A DNA stretch of 64,000 nt, taken from assembly GCA_902556065.1 (NCBI GenBank), contig CACDUV010000002.1, positions 1 through 64,000 on the forward strand, given 5' to 3'. A program made the translations under genes and the position numbers. This stretch comes from an uncultured Pelagibacteraceae bacterium. Its GTDB lineage: Bacteria; Pseudomonadota; Alphaproteobacteria; Pelagibacterales; Pelagibacteraceae. This document shows, piece by piece, positions 37,939-46,139 of this stretch. Each line of letters begins with the position of its first letter. Positions within the stretch are counted from its first letter, which is position 1. The notes beneath the pieces are model-generated. The model was given only the letters and a program-made list of their open reading frames with translations. It was not told the DNA's origin and ran no database searches.

Positions 37939-38544
37939 ATGTTCCAAAGTCTTTACAAAAAGTGTTTAAATTTAGCTGCTCACAAAAGTTCAAATTTATA
38001 CCTAGGTATAGTTTCCTTCATTGAAAGTTCATTTTTTCCTATACCACCAGATGTAATGATAATTCCAATGGTGATTGCAAAAAAAAAAGAATATTTTAAA
38101 ATATTTTTAATCGCTTCTATATTTTCAGTTTTGGGAGGAATTTTTGGATATTTGATAGGTTATTTGTTTTATGATTTAGCTATTCATGTGATTGAATTTT
38201 ATAGTTATGAAAATAAATTAGAAAGTTTAAAAATAAGTTTGTCTGAAGGATCAGGTTTTTTTGCCTGGCTAAGTATACTTTTTCTAGCTGGATTTACTCC
38301 ACTTCCCTATAAAGCATTCACGATTGCAAGCGGTATTGTTACTTTTAATTTCCCTGTATTTATTATTGTAAGTTTAATCTCTAGAAGTTTGAGGTTTTTT
38401 ATAGTTTCTTATTTATCTTATAAATTTGGTGATTTATTTACTGAATTCATGGAAAAGCATGGATCAAAATGGTTCACTATAATTGGAATTTTAATAGTTA
38501 TAGTATTAGGAATTATATTTTTAATTTTTAAATTTAATGCTTAA
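37939..38544 (+). CDS. DedA/VTT-domain membrane protein (YqaA-like)
   Basis: 201 residues with about five hydrophobic segments. The N-terminal SFIESSFFPIPPDVMIIPM and the later LFLAGFTPLPYKAFTIASG are the re-entrant-loop motifs of the SNARE-associated/VTT superfamily. DedA relatives flip phospholipids or undecaprenyl phosphate across the inner membrane; the substrate here is unknown. It overlaps dsbB by 8 bases and leads a dedA-dsbB-coq7 run. Confidence 0.88.
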   Translation: MFQSLYKKCLNLAAHKSSNLYLGIVSFIESSFFPIPPDVMIIPMVIAKKKEYFKIFLIASIFSVLGGIFGYLIGYLFYDLAIHVIEFYSYENKLESLKISLSEGSGFFAWLSILFLAGFTPLPYKAFTIASGIVTFNFPVFIIVSLISRSLRFFIVSYLSYKFGDLFTEFMEKHGSKWFTIIGILIVIVLGIIFLIFKFNA

Positions 38545-39019
38545 TAACAAATCATTGTTGCTTAACCTAATTTTATTTGTCAGTTTTGTTGCTTTGATAT
38601 CAGCATTCTTTATTGAGTATGTTTTAGGTCATCAACCATGCAATCTGTGTATTTTAGAAAGAATTCCATATGTAGTTGCAATAATAATTATACTTTTGAA
38701 TTATAAATTTTCTCATTTTGAAAAACTATTTTTGGTTTTATTAATAGTAGTTTTTTTAACAGCTACCATCTTATCAGCTTATCATTTTGGTATTGAACAA
38801 GGATTTATTGAGGAATCTCTAGTTTGTGACCTTAAAAATGGCTCAGGAGTAACTTCAAAAGAAGAAATTTTAAAACAATTGCGAGAACAAAAAGTAAGCT
38901 GCAAAGATGTAACATTTAAAATTTTTGGATTATCTCTTACAACTTATAATATTGTAATTTCTATATTAATTACAATCAATACATTAAAGATTTATTTAAA
39001 CTATGCCAAAAGTAAGTAA
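38537..39019 (+). CDS. dsbB: disulfide bond formation protein B
   Basis: 160 residues with four membrane helices. The quinone-proximal CxxC is in QPCNLCILERIPY (about 33-45), and the second periplasmic pair is in SLVCDLKNG and KVSCKDV. It reoxidises DsbA and passes electrons to ubiquinone in the inner membrane. No dsbA is in the window. It overlaps the membrane protein upstream (8 bases) and coq7 downstream (17 bases), so the three genes are tightly packed. The neighbouring coq7 makes ubiquinone, the electron acceptor. Confidence 0.93.
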   Translation: MLNNKSLLLNLILFVSFVALISAFFIEYVLGHQPCNLCILERIPYVVAIIIILLNYKFSHFEKLFLVLLIVVFLTATILSAYHFGIEQGFIEESLVCDLKNGSGVTSKEEILKQLREQKVSCKDVTFKIFGLSLTTYNIVISILITINTLKIYLNYAKSK

Positions 39020-39536
39020 AAAAAAAATTGAAGAATTTATAAGGGTAGATCATGCTGGTGAGCGTGGGGCAGTTAAAATATATGAAGGTCAATTATTAGC
39101 TTTAAATACATTTGTAAAAGATGAAAATTTGAAAAAAATCATAGAGGATATGAGAATTCATGAAAAGGAACATAGTGAATTCTTTGAAAATGAAATTAAA
39201 AAAAGAAATATTACTCCTACAAAACTTTTACCACTATGGGATTTGCTTGGTGTTGGTTTAGGATTTGGTTCTACTTTGTTAGGCAAGAAAGCAGCTATGT
39301 TATGCACAGCATCTGTAGAAGAAGTAATTGATGAACACTACTTAAATCAAATTAATCAATTAGATGAAGGTGAAAAATTTCTCAAAAACAAAATTACAAA
39401 ATTTAGAGAAGATGAGCTTAATCATAAAGACATCGCTTATGAAAAAGGAGCAACTAAAAAAGGACCTTATAGTATTTTAGATAAAATAATTAAAACTGGT
39501 TCTAAAATTGCTATAAATATTTCTGAAAAAATTTAG
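39003..39536 (+). CDS. coq7: demethoxyubiquinone hydroxylase (Coq7/CAT5 type)
   Basis: 177 residues with a di-iron four-helix layout. Iron ligands are visible in VDHAGERGAVKIYEGQ, MRIHEKEHSEFF, SVEEVIDEHY and FREDELNHKDIA (E, ExxH, E, ExxH). It hydroxylates the ring at the penultimate step of ubiquinone synthesis, replacing the flavin enzyme UbiF. The start overlaps dsbB by 17 bases. The C-terminal half carries a membrane-associating GVGLGFGSTLLGKKAAM segment. Works in the same pathway as ubiE and ubiB at 49-51 kb. Confidence 0.95.
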   Translation: MPKVSKKKIEEFIRVDHAGERGAVKIYEGQLLALNTFVKDENLKKIIEDMRIHEKEHSEFFENEIKKRNITPTKLLPLWDLLGVGLGFGSTLLGKKAAMLCTASVEEVIDEHYLNQINQLDEGEKFLKNKITKFREDELNHKDIAYEKGATKKGPYSILDKIIKTGSKIAINISEKI

Positions 39537-40102
39537 GTTTCTAATTCAACATCCCAATACAAATAATCCATCCAACTTTTATGTAAAAAATTAGGAGGGA
39601 AGTTCTTACCATTTTTATGCAAATCTTCTGTTGAAGGTCTAAAAGGATATTGATTTAATTTCATTCCTGAATATTTTAATAATTTTCCACCTTTTTTTAC
39701 GTTGCAATCTGAACAAGCTGTAACAACATTATCCCAATTTGTTTCTCCACCTTTGGATCTTGGAAGCAAATGATCAAAAGTAAGTTCCTCATTACTTCCA
39801 CAATATTGACAAGAGAATTTATCTCTTAAAAAAACGTTAAATCTAGTAAAACTTGGTTTAGTTTGAGGAACAATGTAGTCTTTTAAAGCTATAACGCTTG
39901 GTAACTTCATATTAAATGAAGGACTTCTGATAGTTCTATCATAATGACTTACAATAATAACTCTATCGAGAAAAACTGATTTGACTGTATCTTGCCATGA
40001 CCACAACGATAGTGGGTAATAACTAAGAGGTCTATAATCAGCGTTTAGAACTAATGCAGGACATTTTTCTAATGACACATCTTGTTCAATAATATTATTC
40101 AC
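39533..40102 (-). CDS. HNH endonuclease family protein
   Basis: 189 residues from a GTG start; no in-frame ATG is near. The HNH motif is clear: CQYCGSNEELTFDHLLPRS, then NWDNVVTACSDCN, giving two CxxC zinc-binding pairs around a His-Asn-His centre. This stand-alone family is found throughout alphaproteobacteria, and its biological role is not established. It is neither a restriction system nor a mobile intron here, as nothing mobile surrounds it. It overlaps the coq7 3' end by 4 bases tail-to-tail. Confidence 0.85.
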   Translation of the reverse strand: MNNIIEQDVSLEKCPALVLNADYRPLSYYPLSLWSWQDTVKSVFLDRVIIVSHYDRTIRSPSFNMKLPSVIALKDYIVPQTKPSFTRFNVFLRDKFSCQYCGSNEELTFDHLLPRSKGGETNWDNVVTACSDCNVKKGGKLLKYSGMKLNQYPFRPSTEDLHKNGKNFPPNFLHKSWMDYLYWDVELET

Positions 40103-40149
40103 ATTTAAATATTAACTTAGTTTAACGTCATAATCAATATGATCAAATG

Positions 40150-40800
40150 TTAAATTTTTTTTAAAATATAATTTAATGCTGTACTTGATGCTTCAATAGG
40201 AATGTGATGATCACAATTTTTCATTAATAAAGTTTCAACTGGAATATTATTTCGAATTAAAAAATCTTTAGTTTCAAGTAAATGTGTTGATGGAACAATT
40301 TGATCGGAATCACCGTGTATTAATAATATATTTGTGCTATTTTTGATTCTATTTTTTAAATTAATTTGATCTATTATCTTTCCAGAAAATCCTACAACAC
40401 ATAAAAATTTTTCGTTTGAGGTAAGGCCGACATTCAAGGACATCATGCAACCCTGGCTAAAGCCTGATAAACAAATCTGTTGACTCGATAGCTTGAATTC
40501 TTTTTTAACCTCCTCAATAAACTTTTTAATAACATTTTCAGCTTTAATAGACTCTTCAAGGATATAAGAAGAATCTTCTTTGGTTAAATCAAACCATTGA
40601 TATCCTGATGGATTGATTGCACACTTTTCATGTCCATCAGGACAAATAAATACTGTATTTGGTAGATGCCTTTTCCAATTTAAAGTTAACATGCTTATGT
40701 CTTTTCCATCTCCACCATAACCATGAAGTAAAATTATTGCATTCTTAATCACTGTTCCATTTTCTGGTTTGATTATTATTGAGTTAAGGCAAAATGTCAT
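40150..40800 (-). CDS. phospholipase/carboxylesterase family alpha/beta hydrolase
   Basis: 216 residues with the LYPLA/YpfH-type hydrolase layout: LLHGYGGDGKD at the oxyanion loop, GFSQGCMM nucleophile elbow, HGDSDQIVP acid and CDHHIP histidine. No signal peptide. Likely a cytoplasmic esterase acting on carboxylic or acyl esters; the substrate is unknown. It is divergent from the HIG1-domain gene and its 5' end lies about 50 bases from it. Confidence 0.87.
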   Translation of the reverse strand: MTFCLNSIIIKPENGTVIKNAIILLHGYGGDGKDISMLTLNWKRHLPNTVFICPDGHEKCAINPSGYQWFDLTKEDSSYILEESIKAENVIKKFIEEVKKEFKLSSQQICLSGFSQGCMMSLNVGLTSNEKFLCVVGFSGKIIDQINLKNRIKNSTNILLIHGDSDQIVPSTHLLETKDFLIRNNIPVETLLMKNCDHHIPIEASSTALNYILKKI

Positions 40801-40849
40801 AGATGATTTATTATGTTTTTTATTTTTAAAAACACACTACAATAACTTA

Positions 40850-41053
40850 ATGATTTCTGGAATATTAGTTAAAATCTTATCTATTGCTCTCTTAATAGCA
40901 GTTGGAATAGTGCTAGTTTTAGGTATTGGAACTTTATTTAAAGGCGGGGAAACAAGTAAAAAATATTCAAATAAATTGATGCAACTTAGAGTTCTCCTGC
41001 AATTTGTGGCTATACTTGTTTTAGTAGCTTTTGCTTATTTTTTTAAGAACTAA
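40850..41053 (+). CDS. HIG1-domain twin-transmembrane protein
   Basis: 67 residues from the ATG at 40850 (MISGILVKI); the track's longer start runs antisense into the esterase gene. Two membrane helices flank a short polar loop with GGETSKKYSNKLMQLRVLLQ, the QxxMxxRVxxQ-like HIG1 signature. Mitochondrial HIG1 proteins (Rcf1/Rcf2) bind respiratory supercomplexes and cytochrome oxidase, and the bacterial role is probably similar. It overlaps the TlpA-like gene tail-to-tail by 4 bases. Confidence 0.85.
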   Translation: MISGILVKILSIALLIAVGIVLVLGIGTLFKGGETSKKYSNKLMQLRVLLQFVAILVLVAFAYFFKN

Positions 41054-41559
41054 TTATAATTCTCAATCCACTTCAAAAAATCTTTATCATTAAAATCTAT
41101 ATCGCCAAGAATCCTTGCAAATTCCTTACCTTCTTTATTTATAAATATTGATGTTGGAACCCCTCTCAGTGAAAAAGTTTTAGCTAAAGTTACTTCTGGA
41201 TCAAAAAAAGGTTCTAAATTTTTTAAGTTTAATTTTACAAAAAAATCTTCAACTTTATTTAGCTTTTCTCTACCAATATTAATTGGAAAAACTTTTAAAT
41301 TATTAAGTGACGGATTTACTTGCATATTGTCTAATGAAGGCATCTCTTCTTTACAAGGGGGACACCAAGTAGCCCAAAAATTTAAAACTAACAATTTTCC
41401 TTTGAAATCGTTAATTTTAATTTTTTCATTTTTTTTATTTAAAAAAAATACGTTTTCATACGTTTTTGGAACTTTATGAATAACAATATTTTTAATGTTT
41501 GGTAAATCACTAGCTTCTACTGTTGTAATTAAAAAAATAAATAATGCTAAAATTCTCAT
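41050..41559 (-). CDS. TlpA-like thiol:disulfide interchange protein
   Basis: 169 residues with a short N-terminal signal (MRILALFIFLITTVEA) and a thioredoxin fold containing WATWCPPCKEEMPS and the cis-proline loop LRGVPTS. It faces the periplasm and likely keeps cysteine partners reduced, for example during cytochrome c or cytochrome oxidase maturation, where TlpA acts in alphaproteobacteria. Divergent from argH, 24 bases away. Confidence 0.9.
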   Translation of the reverse strand: MRILALFIFLITTVEASDLPNIKNIVIHKVPKTYENVFFLNKKNEKIKINDFKGKLLVLNFWATWCPPCKEEMPSLDNMQVNPSLNNLKVFPINIGREKLNKVEDFFVKLNLKNLEPFFDPEVTLAKTFSLRGVPTSIFINKEGKEFARILGDIDFNDKDFLKWIENYN

Positions 41560-41583
41560 ATTAAATAGGTATAACTAAATATC

Positions 41584-42975
41584 ATGACAAAAAATAAAAA
41601 CAACCAAGCAATATGGAACACTCGGATACAAAAGGAATCCTCAAACTTGTTTCAAAAAGTTGGTAATTCTATCGATATAGACAAGAGACTTTACAAAGAA
41701 GATATTCAAGGATCTATCGCACACGTTGAAATGCTTTTTAGACAAAAGATAATTTCTTTTAAAATAAAAAACAAAATTATTTATGGTCTAAATAAAATTT
41801 ATAAAGAAATAACTTACAAAAAATTTGAATTTAATAAGAAATATGAAGACATTCACATGAATATAGAGAATAGATTATTTCAAATAATTGGTGAAGAGGC
41901 TGGATACATTCATACAGCTAGATCAAGAAATGATCAGGTAATAACTGATTTTAAAATTTGGATTAAAACTGCAACAAAAGATATTAATAATAATATAGAT
42001 AAAGTAATCAAAAGCACAATTAAACTGGCTGAGAAAAATGTTGAGACTATCATGCCAGGATTTACTCATCTTAGAAATGCTCAAGCTATATCATTTGCAC
42101 ATTATTTAATGGCTTATGTGGAAATGTTTACTAGAGATAAAAAAAGATTTTTAAATAATTTAGATAATTTAGATGAAAGTCCTTTGGGTGTAGCGGCTCT
42201 ATCAGGCACTTCGTTTAATATAGATAGAAATTTTACGTCTAAAAAACTTGGATTTAGAAGACCAACTAATAATTCAATAGATACAATTTCGGATAGAGAC
42301 TTTGTACTAGATTTTCTTTATGCTGTTTCAGTATGTTCAATGCATATTTCTAGAATTGCAGAGGAATTAATTATATGGAATTCAGATGGATTTAACTTAA
42401 TCAACTTGTCAGATAAAGTTGTTACAGGCTCTTCGATTATGCCTCAAAAAAAGAATCCTGATCTCCTAGAATATTTAAGAGGAAAAACCGGTGCTTCTTA
42501 TGGAAATTTTTTTTCTATGCTAACTATACTTAAGGGCTTGCCACTATCTTACTTTAAAGATTTACAGGATGATAAGGAATTGGTTTTTAATTCTAACGAC
42601 ACTCTAATTAACTGCTTAAAAATATTTGATGAAGTTTTAAAAAATTGCAGTGCGAATAAAAAGAACATGCTTGAACTTGCAAATATAGGTCATATTACGG
42701 CAACAGATTTAGCTGATTACTTAGTTAGAAAACACAACATGTCATTTAGAAAGGCATATCAAAAAACAGCTGCTATTGTTAACATGGCTGAAAAAAGAAA
42801 GAAAAATTTAAACGAATTAACTTTAAATGAACTTAAAAAAATTGAACCAAAGTTAACAGAAGAGGTTTTGGAAATTTTCAATTTAAAAAACTCTGTAAAT
42901 TCAAAAAAATCATTTGGGGGAACTTCTTTTGAAAATATTAAAAAAATGATAACTAAATATAAGAAGATAAAATGA
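41584..42975 (+). CDS. argH: argininosuccinate lyase
   Basis: 463 residues, normal length. The fumarase-superfamily signature GSSIMPQKKNPDLLEYLRG is intact and HTARSRNDQVITD marks the substrate site. It cleaves argininosuccinate to arginine and fumarate, the last arginine-synthesis step, in the cytoplasm. The stop overlaps the start of the small lipoprotein gene (ATGA), placing argH, lptM, lysA and plsC in one tight run. Confidence 0.97.
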   Translation: MTKNKNNQAIWNTRIQKESSNLFQKVGNSIDIDKRLYKEDIQGSIAHVEMLFRQKIISFKIKNKIIYGLNKIYKEITYKKFEFNKKYEDIHMNIENRLFQIIGEEAGYIHTARSRNDQVITDFKIWIKTATKDINNNIDKVIKSTIKLAEKNVETIMPGFTHLRNAQAISFAHYLMAYVEMFTRDKKRFLNNLDNLDESPLGVAALSGTSFNIDRNFTSKKLGFRRPTNNSIDTISDRDFVLDFLYAVSVCSMHISRIAEELIIWNSDGFNLINLSDKVVTGSSIMPQKKNPDLLEYLRGKTGASYGNFFSMLTILKGLPLSYFKDLQDDKELVFNSNDTLINCLKIFDEVLKNCSANKKNMLELANIGHITATDLADYLVRKHNMSFRKAYQKTAAIVNMAEKRKKNLNELTLNELKKIEPKLTEEVLEIFNLKNSVNSKKSFGGTSFENIKKMITKYKKIK

Positions 42976-43103
42976 TAAAAAAAACTACATTTACATTAGT
43001 TATGTTGCTACTGTTATTTTCATGTGGCAAGAAAGGTGACCCTGTATACAAAGAGGAAAAAAACCAAGTTTATCTCAATCTATTCTCTAAATATAGAGTG
43101 TAA
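42972..43103 (+). CDS. lptM: small LptM-like lipoprotein
   Basis: 43 residues, too short for the ORF track. A lipoprotein signal peptide (MIKKTTFTLVMLLLLFS) ends in a cysteine within FSCGKKGDPVY, matching the CG-KGPxY mature start of LptM/YifL. The ATG overlaps the argH stop and its TAA overlaps the lysA ATG as TAATG. The argH-lipoprotein-lysA order is common in proteobacteria. LptM helps disulfide maturation of the LptDE LPS translocon at the outer membrane in E. coli. This copy is shorter, and its role here is inferred. Confidence 0.85.
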   Translation: MIKKTTFTLVMLLLLFSCGKKGDPVYKEEKNQVYLNLFSKYRV

Positions 43104-44317
43104 TGAAATACATAAATAAAAAATTATCTATTGATAAAGTTAACTTTCTAAAGATTGCGAAAAAATATGGTACACCAACCTATTGCTACTCATATTCAAA
43201 ATTAAAAGAAAATATATTAAATTTCAAAAAAAATTTTAAATCAATATCACCATTGATATGTTTCGCGGTAAAATCAAATACTAATGTAAATTTAATTAAT
43301 GAGATTTCAAAATTTGGTTTTGGAGCCGATGTTGTATCTGTTGGTGAAATGATGATGGCTCTTAAAGCAGGTATAAGTCCGAAAAAAATTGTATTTTCAG
43401 GAGTTGGAAAAACTACAAATGAAATAAGTTACGCAATAGATAAAAAAATTTTATTAATAAATGCAGAATCTAAAAGTGAAGTAGCAGAAATAAATAGAGT
43501 TGCTAGACAGAAAAATAAAATTGTAAAAATAGGTTTAAGATTAAACCCTAACACTGATGCAAAAACACTGAGCCAAATTTCGACTGGTAAAAAAGAGAAT
43601 AAATTTGGTGTAAATGAAAAAACATTTTATGAAATAATTGATTATTGCAAAAATTCACAAAATATAAATCTTAATTGCCTAAGCGTTCATATTGGAAGCC
43701 AAATTTTAGATCATAAGCCATATGAAAAGATGCTTAAAGTAGTCGATAATATTTTAAAGAAAACATCTCATGAATTTGAACATATCGATTTAGGTGGTGG
43801 TATGGGTATTTCTTACACAGATAAAAATAAAAAACTAAATTATAAAAAATATAATTTAGCTATTAAAAAATTTTTAAAAAATAAAAAATGTAAAATTATA
43901 TTTGAACCAGGAAGATCTATAATAGCAAATTCTGGAACATTACTCACAAAAGTTATTTATATAAAAGACAGTGAAAGTAAAAAATTTATAATATTAGATG
44001 CGGCAATGAATGATTTAATGAGACCAGCACTATATGGTGCAATTCATAAAACTTTACCTGTTATTAAATCTGGAAAAGTTTCTAAAAAAACTTATGAATT
44101 TGTAGGACCTATTTGTGAAAGTACAGACAAATTTGTGGTAATTAAAAATTTTCAAGAACTTCAAGAAAAGGACTATATCGCAATATGTGATGTGGGTGCT
44201 TACGGAATGTCACTAAGTTCAAATTATAATTTGAGAACAAAACCACTAGAAATATTAATTAAAAACAACAAAATAAAAATAATTAGAAAAAGACAAAAGC
44301 ATAAAGATTTAATTTAG
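43103..44317 (+). CDS. lysA: diaminopimelate decarboxylase
   Basis: 404 residues. The pyridoxal-phosphate lysine lies in CFAVKSNTN (about 55), the phosphate-binding glycines in LGGGMGISY, and the active-site cysteine segment in GPICESTDKF. It makes lysine from meso-diaminopimelate, the final lysine-synthesis step, in the cytoplasm. It is coupled by TAATG to the small lipoprotein gene and followed by plsC 11 bases later. Confidence 0.97.
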   Translation: MKYINKKLSIDKVNFLKIAKKYGTPTYCYSYSKLKENILNFKKNFKSISPLICFAVKSNTNVNLINEISKFGFGADVVSVGEMMMALKAGISPKKIVFSGVGKTTNEISYAIDKKILLINAESKSEVAEINRVARQKNKIVKIGLRLNPNTDAKTLSQISTGKKENKFGVNEKTFYEIIDYCKNSQNINLNCLSVHIGSQILDHKPYEKMLKVVDNILKKTSHEFEHIDLGGGMGISYTDKNKKLNYKKYNLAIKKFLKNKKCKIIFEPGRSIIANSGTLLTKVIYIKDSESKKFIILDAAMNDLMRPALYGAIHKTLPVIKSGKVSKKTYEFVGPICESTDKFVVIKNFQELQEKDYIAICDVGAYGMSLSSNYNLRTKPLEILIKNNKIKIIRKRQKHKDLI

Positions 44318-44328
44318 CTTTTGAAAAA

Positions 44329-45030
44329 ATGACAAGAAACATTTTATTTTCAATAATCTTTTTTACTGGAATTATTATTATTTCTATAATTTTTTTACCT
44401 TCTTTTTTTCTACCAAGAAAAATTGTTTTAGTTGGTGGTAAATTAATGGGTTATTGGACTAGTATTTGCTTAAGGTTTATCCTTTCAGTAAAAATCCTTA
44501 TCAAAGGTGAGGAAAATATAATTAAAGAGGATAAATTTTTTATTGCTGCTTCTCATCAATCAATGTTTGAAACCTTTTATTTGCAAACTATTTTTAATTC
44601 ACCAGTTTTTATTTTAAAGAAAGAGCTTCTACAAATTCCAATATTTGGTTGGTATTTAAAAAAAATAGGATCAATTTCAATAAATAGAAATAAAACAACT
44701 AAAGATAATTTAGGTTTTTTTAATGATATTGCAAAAACAATATCACAATCAAATCGTCCATTAATTATTTTTCCTCAAGGTACAAGAGTATTACCTGACG
44801 ATAGAACTCCATTTAAAAAAGGAGCAGCAAGAATATACGAAGAATTAAAGATAAATTGTCTACCAGTAGCCATAAATTCTGGCTACGTGTGGCCAAAAAA
44901 AGGTAGCAAAAATAGTGATAGAACAATTACTATATCAATATTGAAACCTATTTCTGCTGGCCTAGAAAAAAATGAATTTTTAAAAACTCTAGAAAAAAAT
45001 ATCTATCAAGAATTAGATTTGATAAACTAA
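44329..45030 (+). CDS. plsC: 1-acyl-sn-glycerol-3-phosphate acyltransferase
   Basis: 233 residues with an N-terminal membrane anchor (ILFSIIFFTGIIIISIIF). The acyltransferase motifs are HQSMFET (H-x4-E in place of the usual H-x4-D) and FPQGTR (for FPEGTR). The Glu variant is familiar in alphaproteobacterial members. It acylates lysophosphatidic acid to phosphatidic acid at the inner membrane. It overlaps dnaN tail-to-tail by 4 bases. Confidence 0.9.
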   Translation: MTRNILFSIIFFTGIIIISIIFLPSFFLPRKIVLVGGKLMGYWTSICLRFILSVKILIKGEENIIKEDKFFIAASHQSMFETFYLQTIFNSPVFILKKELLQIPIFGWYLKKIGSISINRNKTTKDNLGFFNDIAKTISQSNRPLIIFPQGTRVLPDDRTPFKKGAARIYEELKINCLPVAINSGYVWPKKGSKNSDRTITISILKPISAGLEKNEFLKTLEKNIYQELDLIN

Positions 45031-46139
45031 CCCTTCATTGGCATCACGACATAAATACTATCAAAATCACCTGGATCTTTTATTAAAGCTGGTGAGCCAG
45101 TATCATTAAAGAAAATTTCAACTCTATCTCCGTCTAATTGCGAAGCTACATCAATCAAATATCTGGAGTTAAAACTTATTTCTAAATCGTGATCAAATTT
45201 AACATTTAATGTTTCTTTTCCGTCTCCGCTATTAGTATTATTTACTGAAAGATTAAGAGTATCATTTGATAAATTAAATTTTACACCATCTTTTTTATCC
45301 AGAGATACAGAAGCGACTCTATCAACTGAGTTTAAAAAAAGTTTTAAATCAATTTCTAATTTTTTTTGATTATTTTTAGGAATTACCTGAATGTAATTTG
45401 GAAATTTTCCATCGATAAGTTTTGAAATCAAAATACTATTATTTAGCTCAAACTTAATTTTTGACTTTAGGTTTGATACTTTTACATCACCATCATAACT
45501 ATCTAGCAGTGAACAAAGTTGAAAAATTGTTTTTTTAGGAAGTATAATAGGATCAAATTCAATTTTTTCATCTAGCCTGATTTTTGAAATCGACATTCTA
45601 TGACTGTCAGTAGCAACAGCTGTTAAATAATTTTTATCTTCAACTTCGCTTTGGTGAAAATAGATACCGCTCAAATAATGTCGAGTTTCATCATTTGAAA
45701 CAGAAAATTTACATTTATTAAGAAGCTTTAATAATTGTTTTGATTTTATAATAAATTCATTTTCATTAAAATTTTCATCAGTTAGTGGAAACTCAGTAGC
45801 ACTGATACAATTTAAATTAAAAATAGATTTTTCTGACTCTACTTGTAATTTACTTACATCGGTAAGGGTAAGATTAATTTTTTTTCCCGATGTTAATTTT
45901 CTGATTATATCATACATAATTGATGAGGTTGTTGTCGTTTTTCCTTCGTCTAGTATTTCAACATTATTAAGCTTATGAATAAAAATCAAATCAAGATCTG
46001 TAGCAGTAATTGTTAATTTAGAATTACTGGCATCTAATAAAATATTAGATAAAATTGGCAACGTACTTCTCTTTTCTATTACACCCTGACAATAATTAAG
46101 TGCTTGCTGAAGGTCTTGTTGATTTACGTTAAATTTCAT
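45027..46139 (-). CDS. dnaN: DNA polymerase III beta subunit (sliding clamp)
   Basis: 370 residues, three repeated clamp domains, beginning MKFNVNQQDLQQALNYCQG and ending with the conserved VVMPMKG tail. It forms the ring that tethers polymerase III to DNA. Its start overlaps dnaA by 11 bases, giving the common dnaA-dnaN pair. recF does not follow; plsC converges instead. Confidence 0.96.
   Translation of the reverse strand: MKFNVNQQDLQQALNYCQGVIEKRSTLPILSNILLDASNSKLTITATDLDLIFIHKLNNVEILDEGKTTTTSSIMYDIIRKLTSGKKINLTLTDVSKLQVESEKSIFNLNCISATEFPLTDENFNENEFIIKSKQLLKLLNKCKFSVSNDETRHYLSGIYFHQSEVEDKNYLTAVATDSHRMSISKIRLDEKIEFDPIILPKKTIFQLCSLLDSYDGDVKVSNLKSKIKFELNNSILISKLIDGKFPNYIQVIPKNNQKKLEIDLKLFLNSVDRVASVSLDKKDGVKFNLSNDTLNLSVNNTNSGDGKETLNVKFDHDLEISFNSRYLIDVASQLDGDRVEIFFNDTGSPALIKDPGDFDSIYVVMPMKG

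Noticed and set aside
39533-40102. HNH gene as part of a restriction or mobile element
   Set aside because: No methyltransferase, intron, integrase or repeats nearby; it is a common stand-alone core family.
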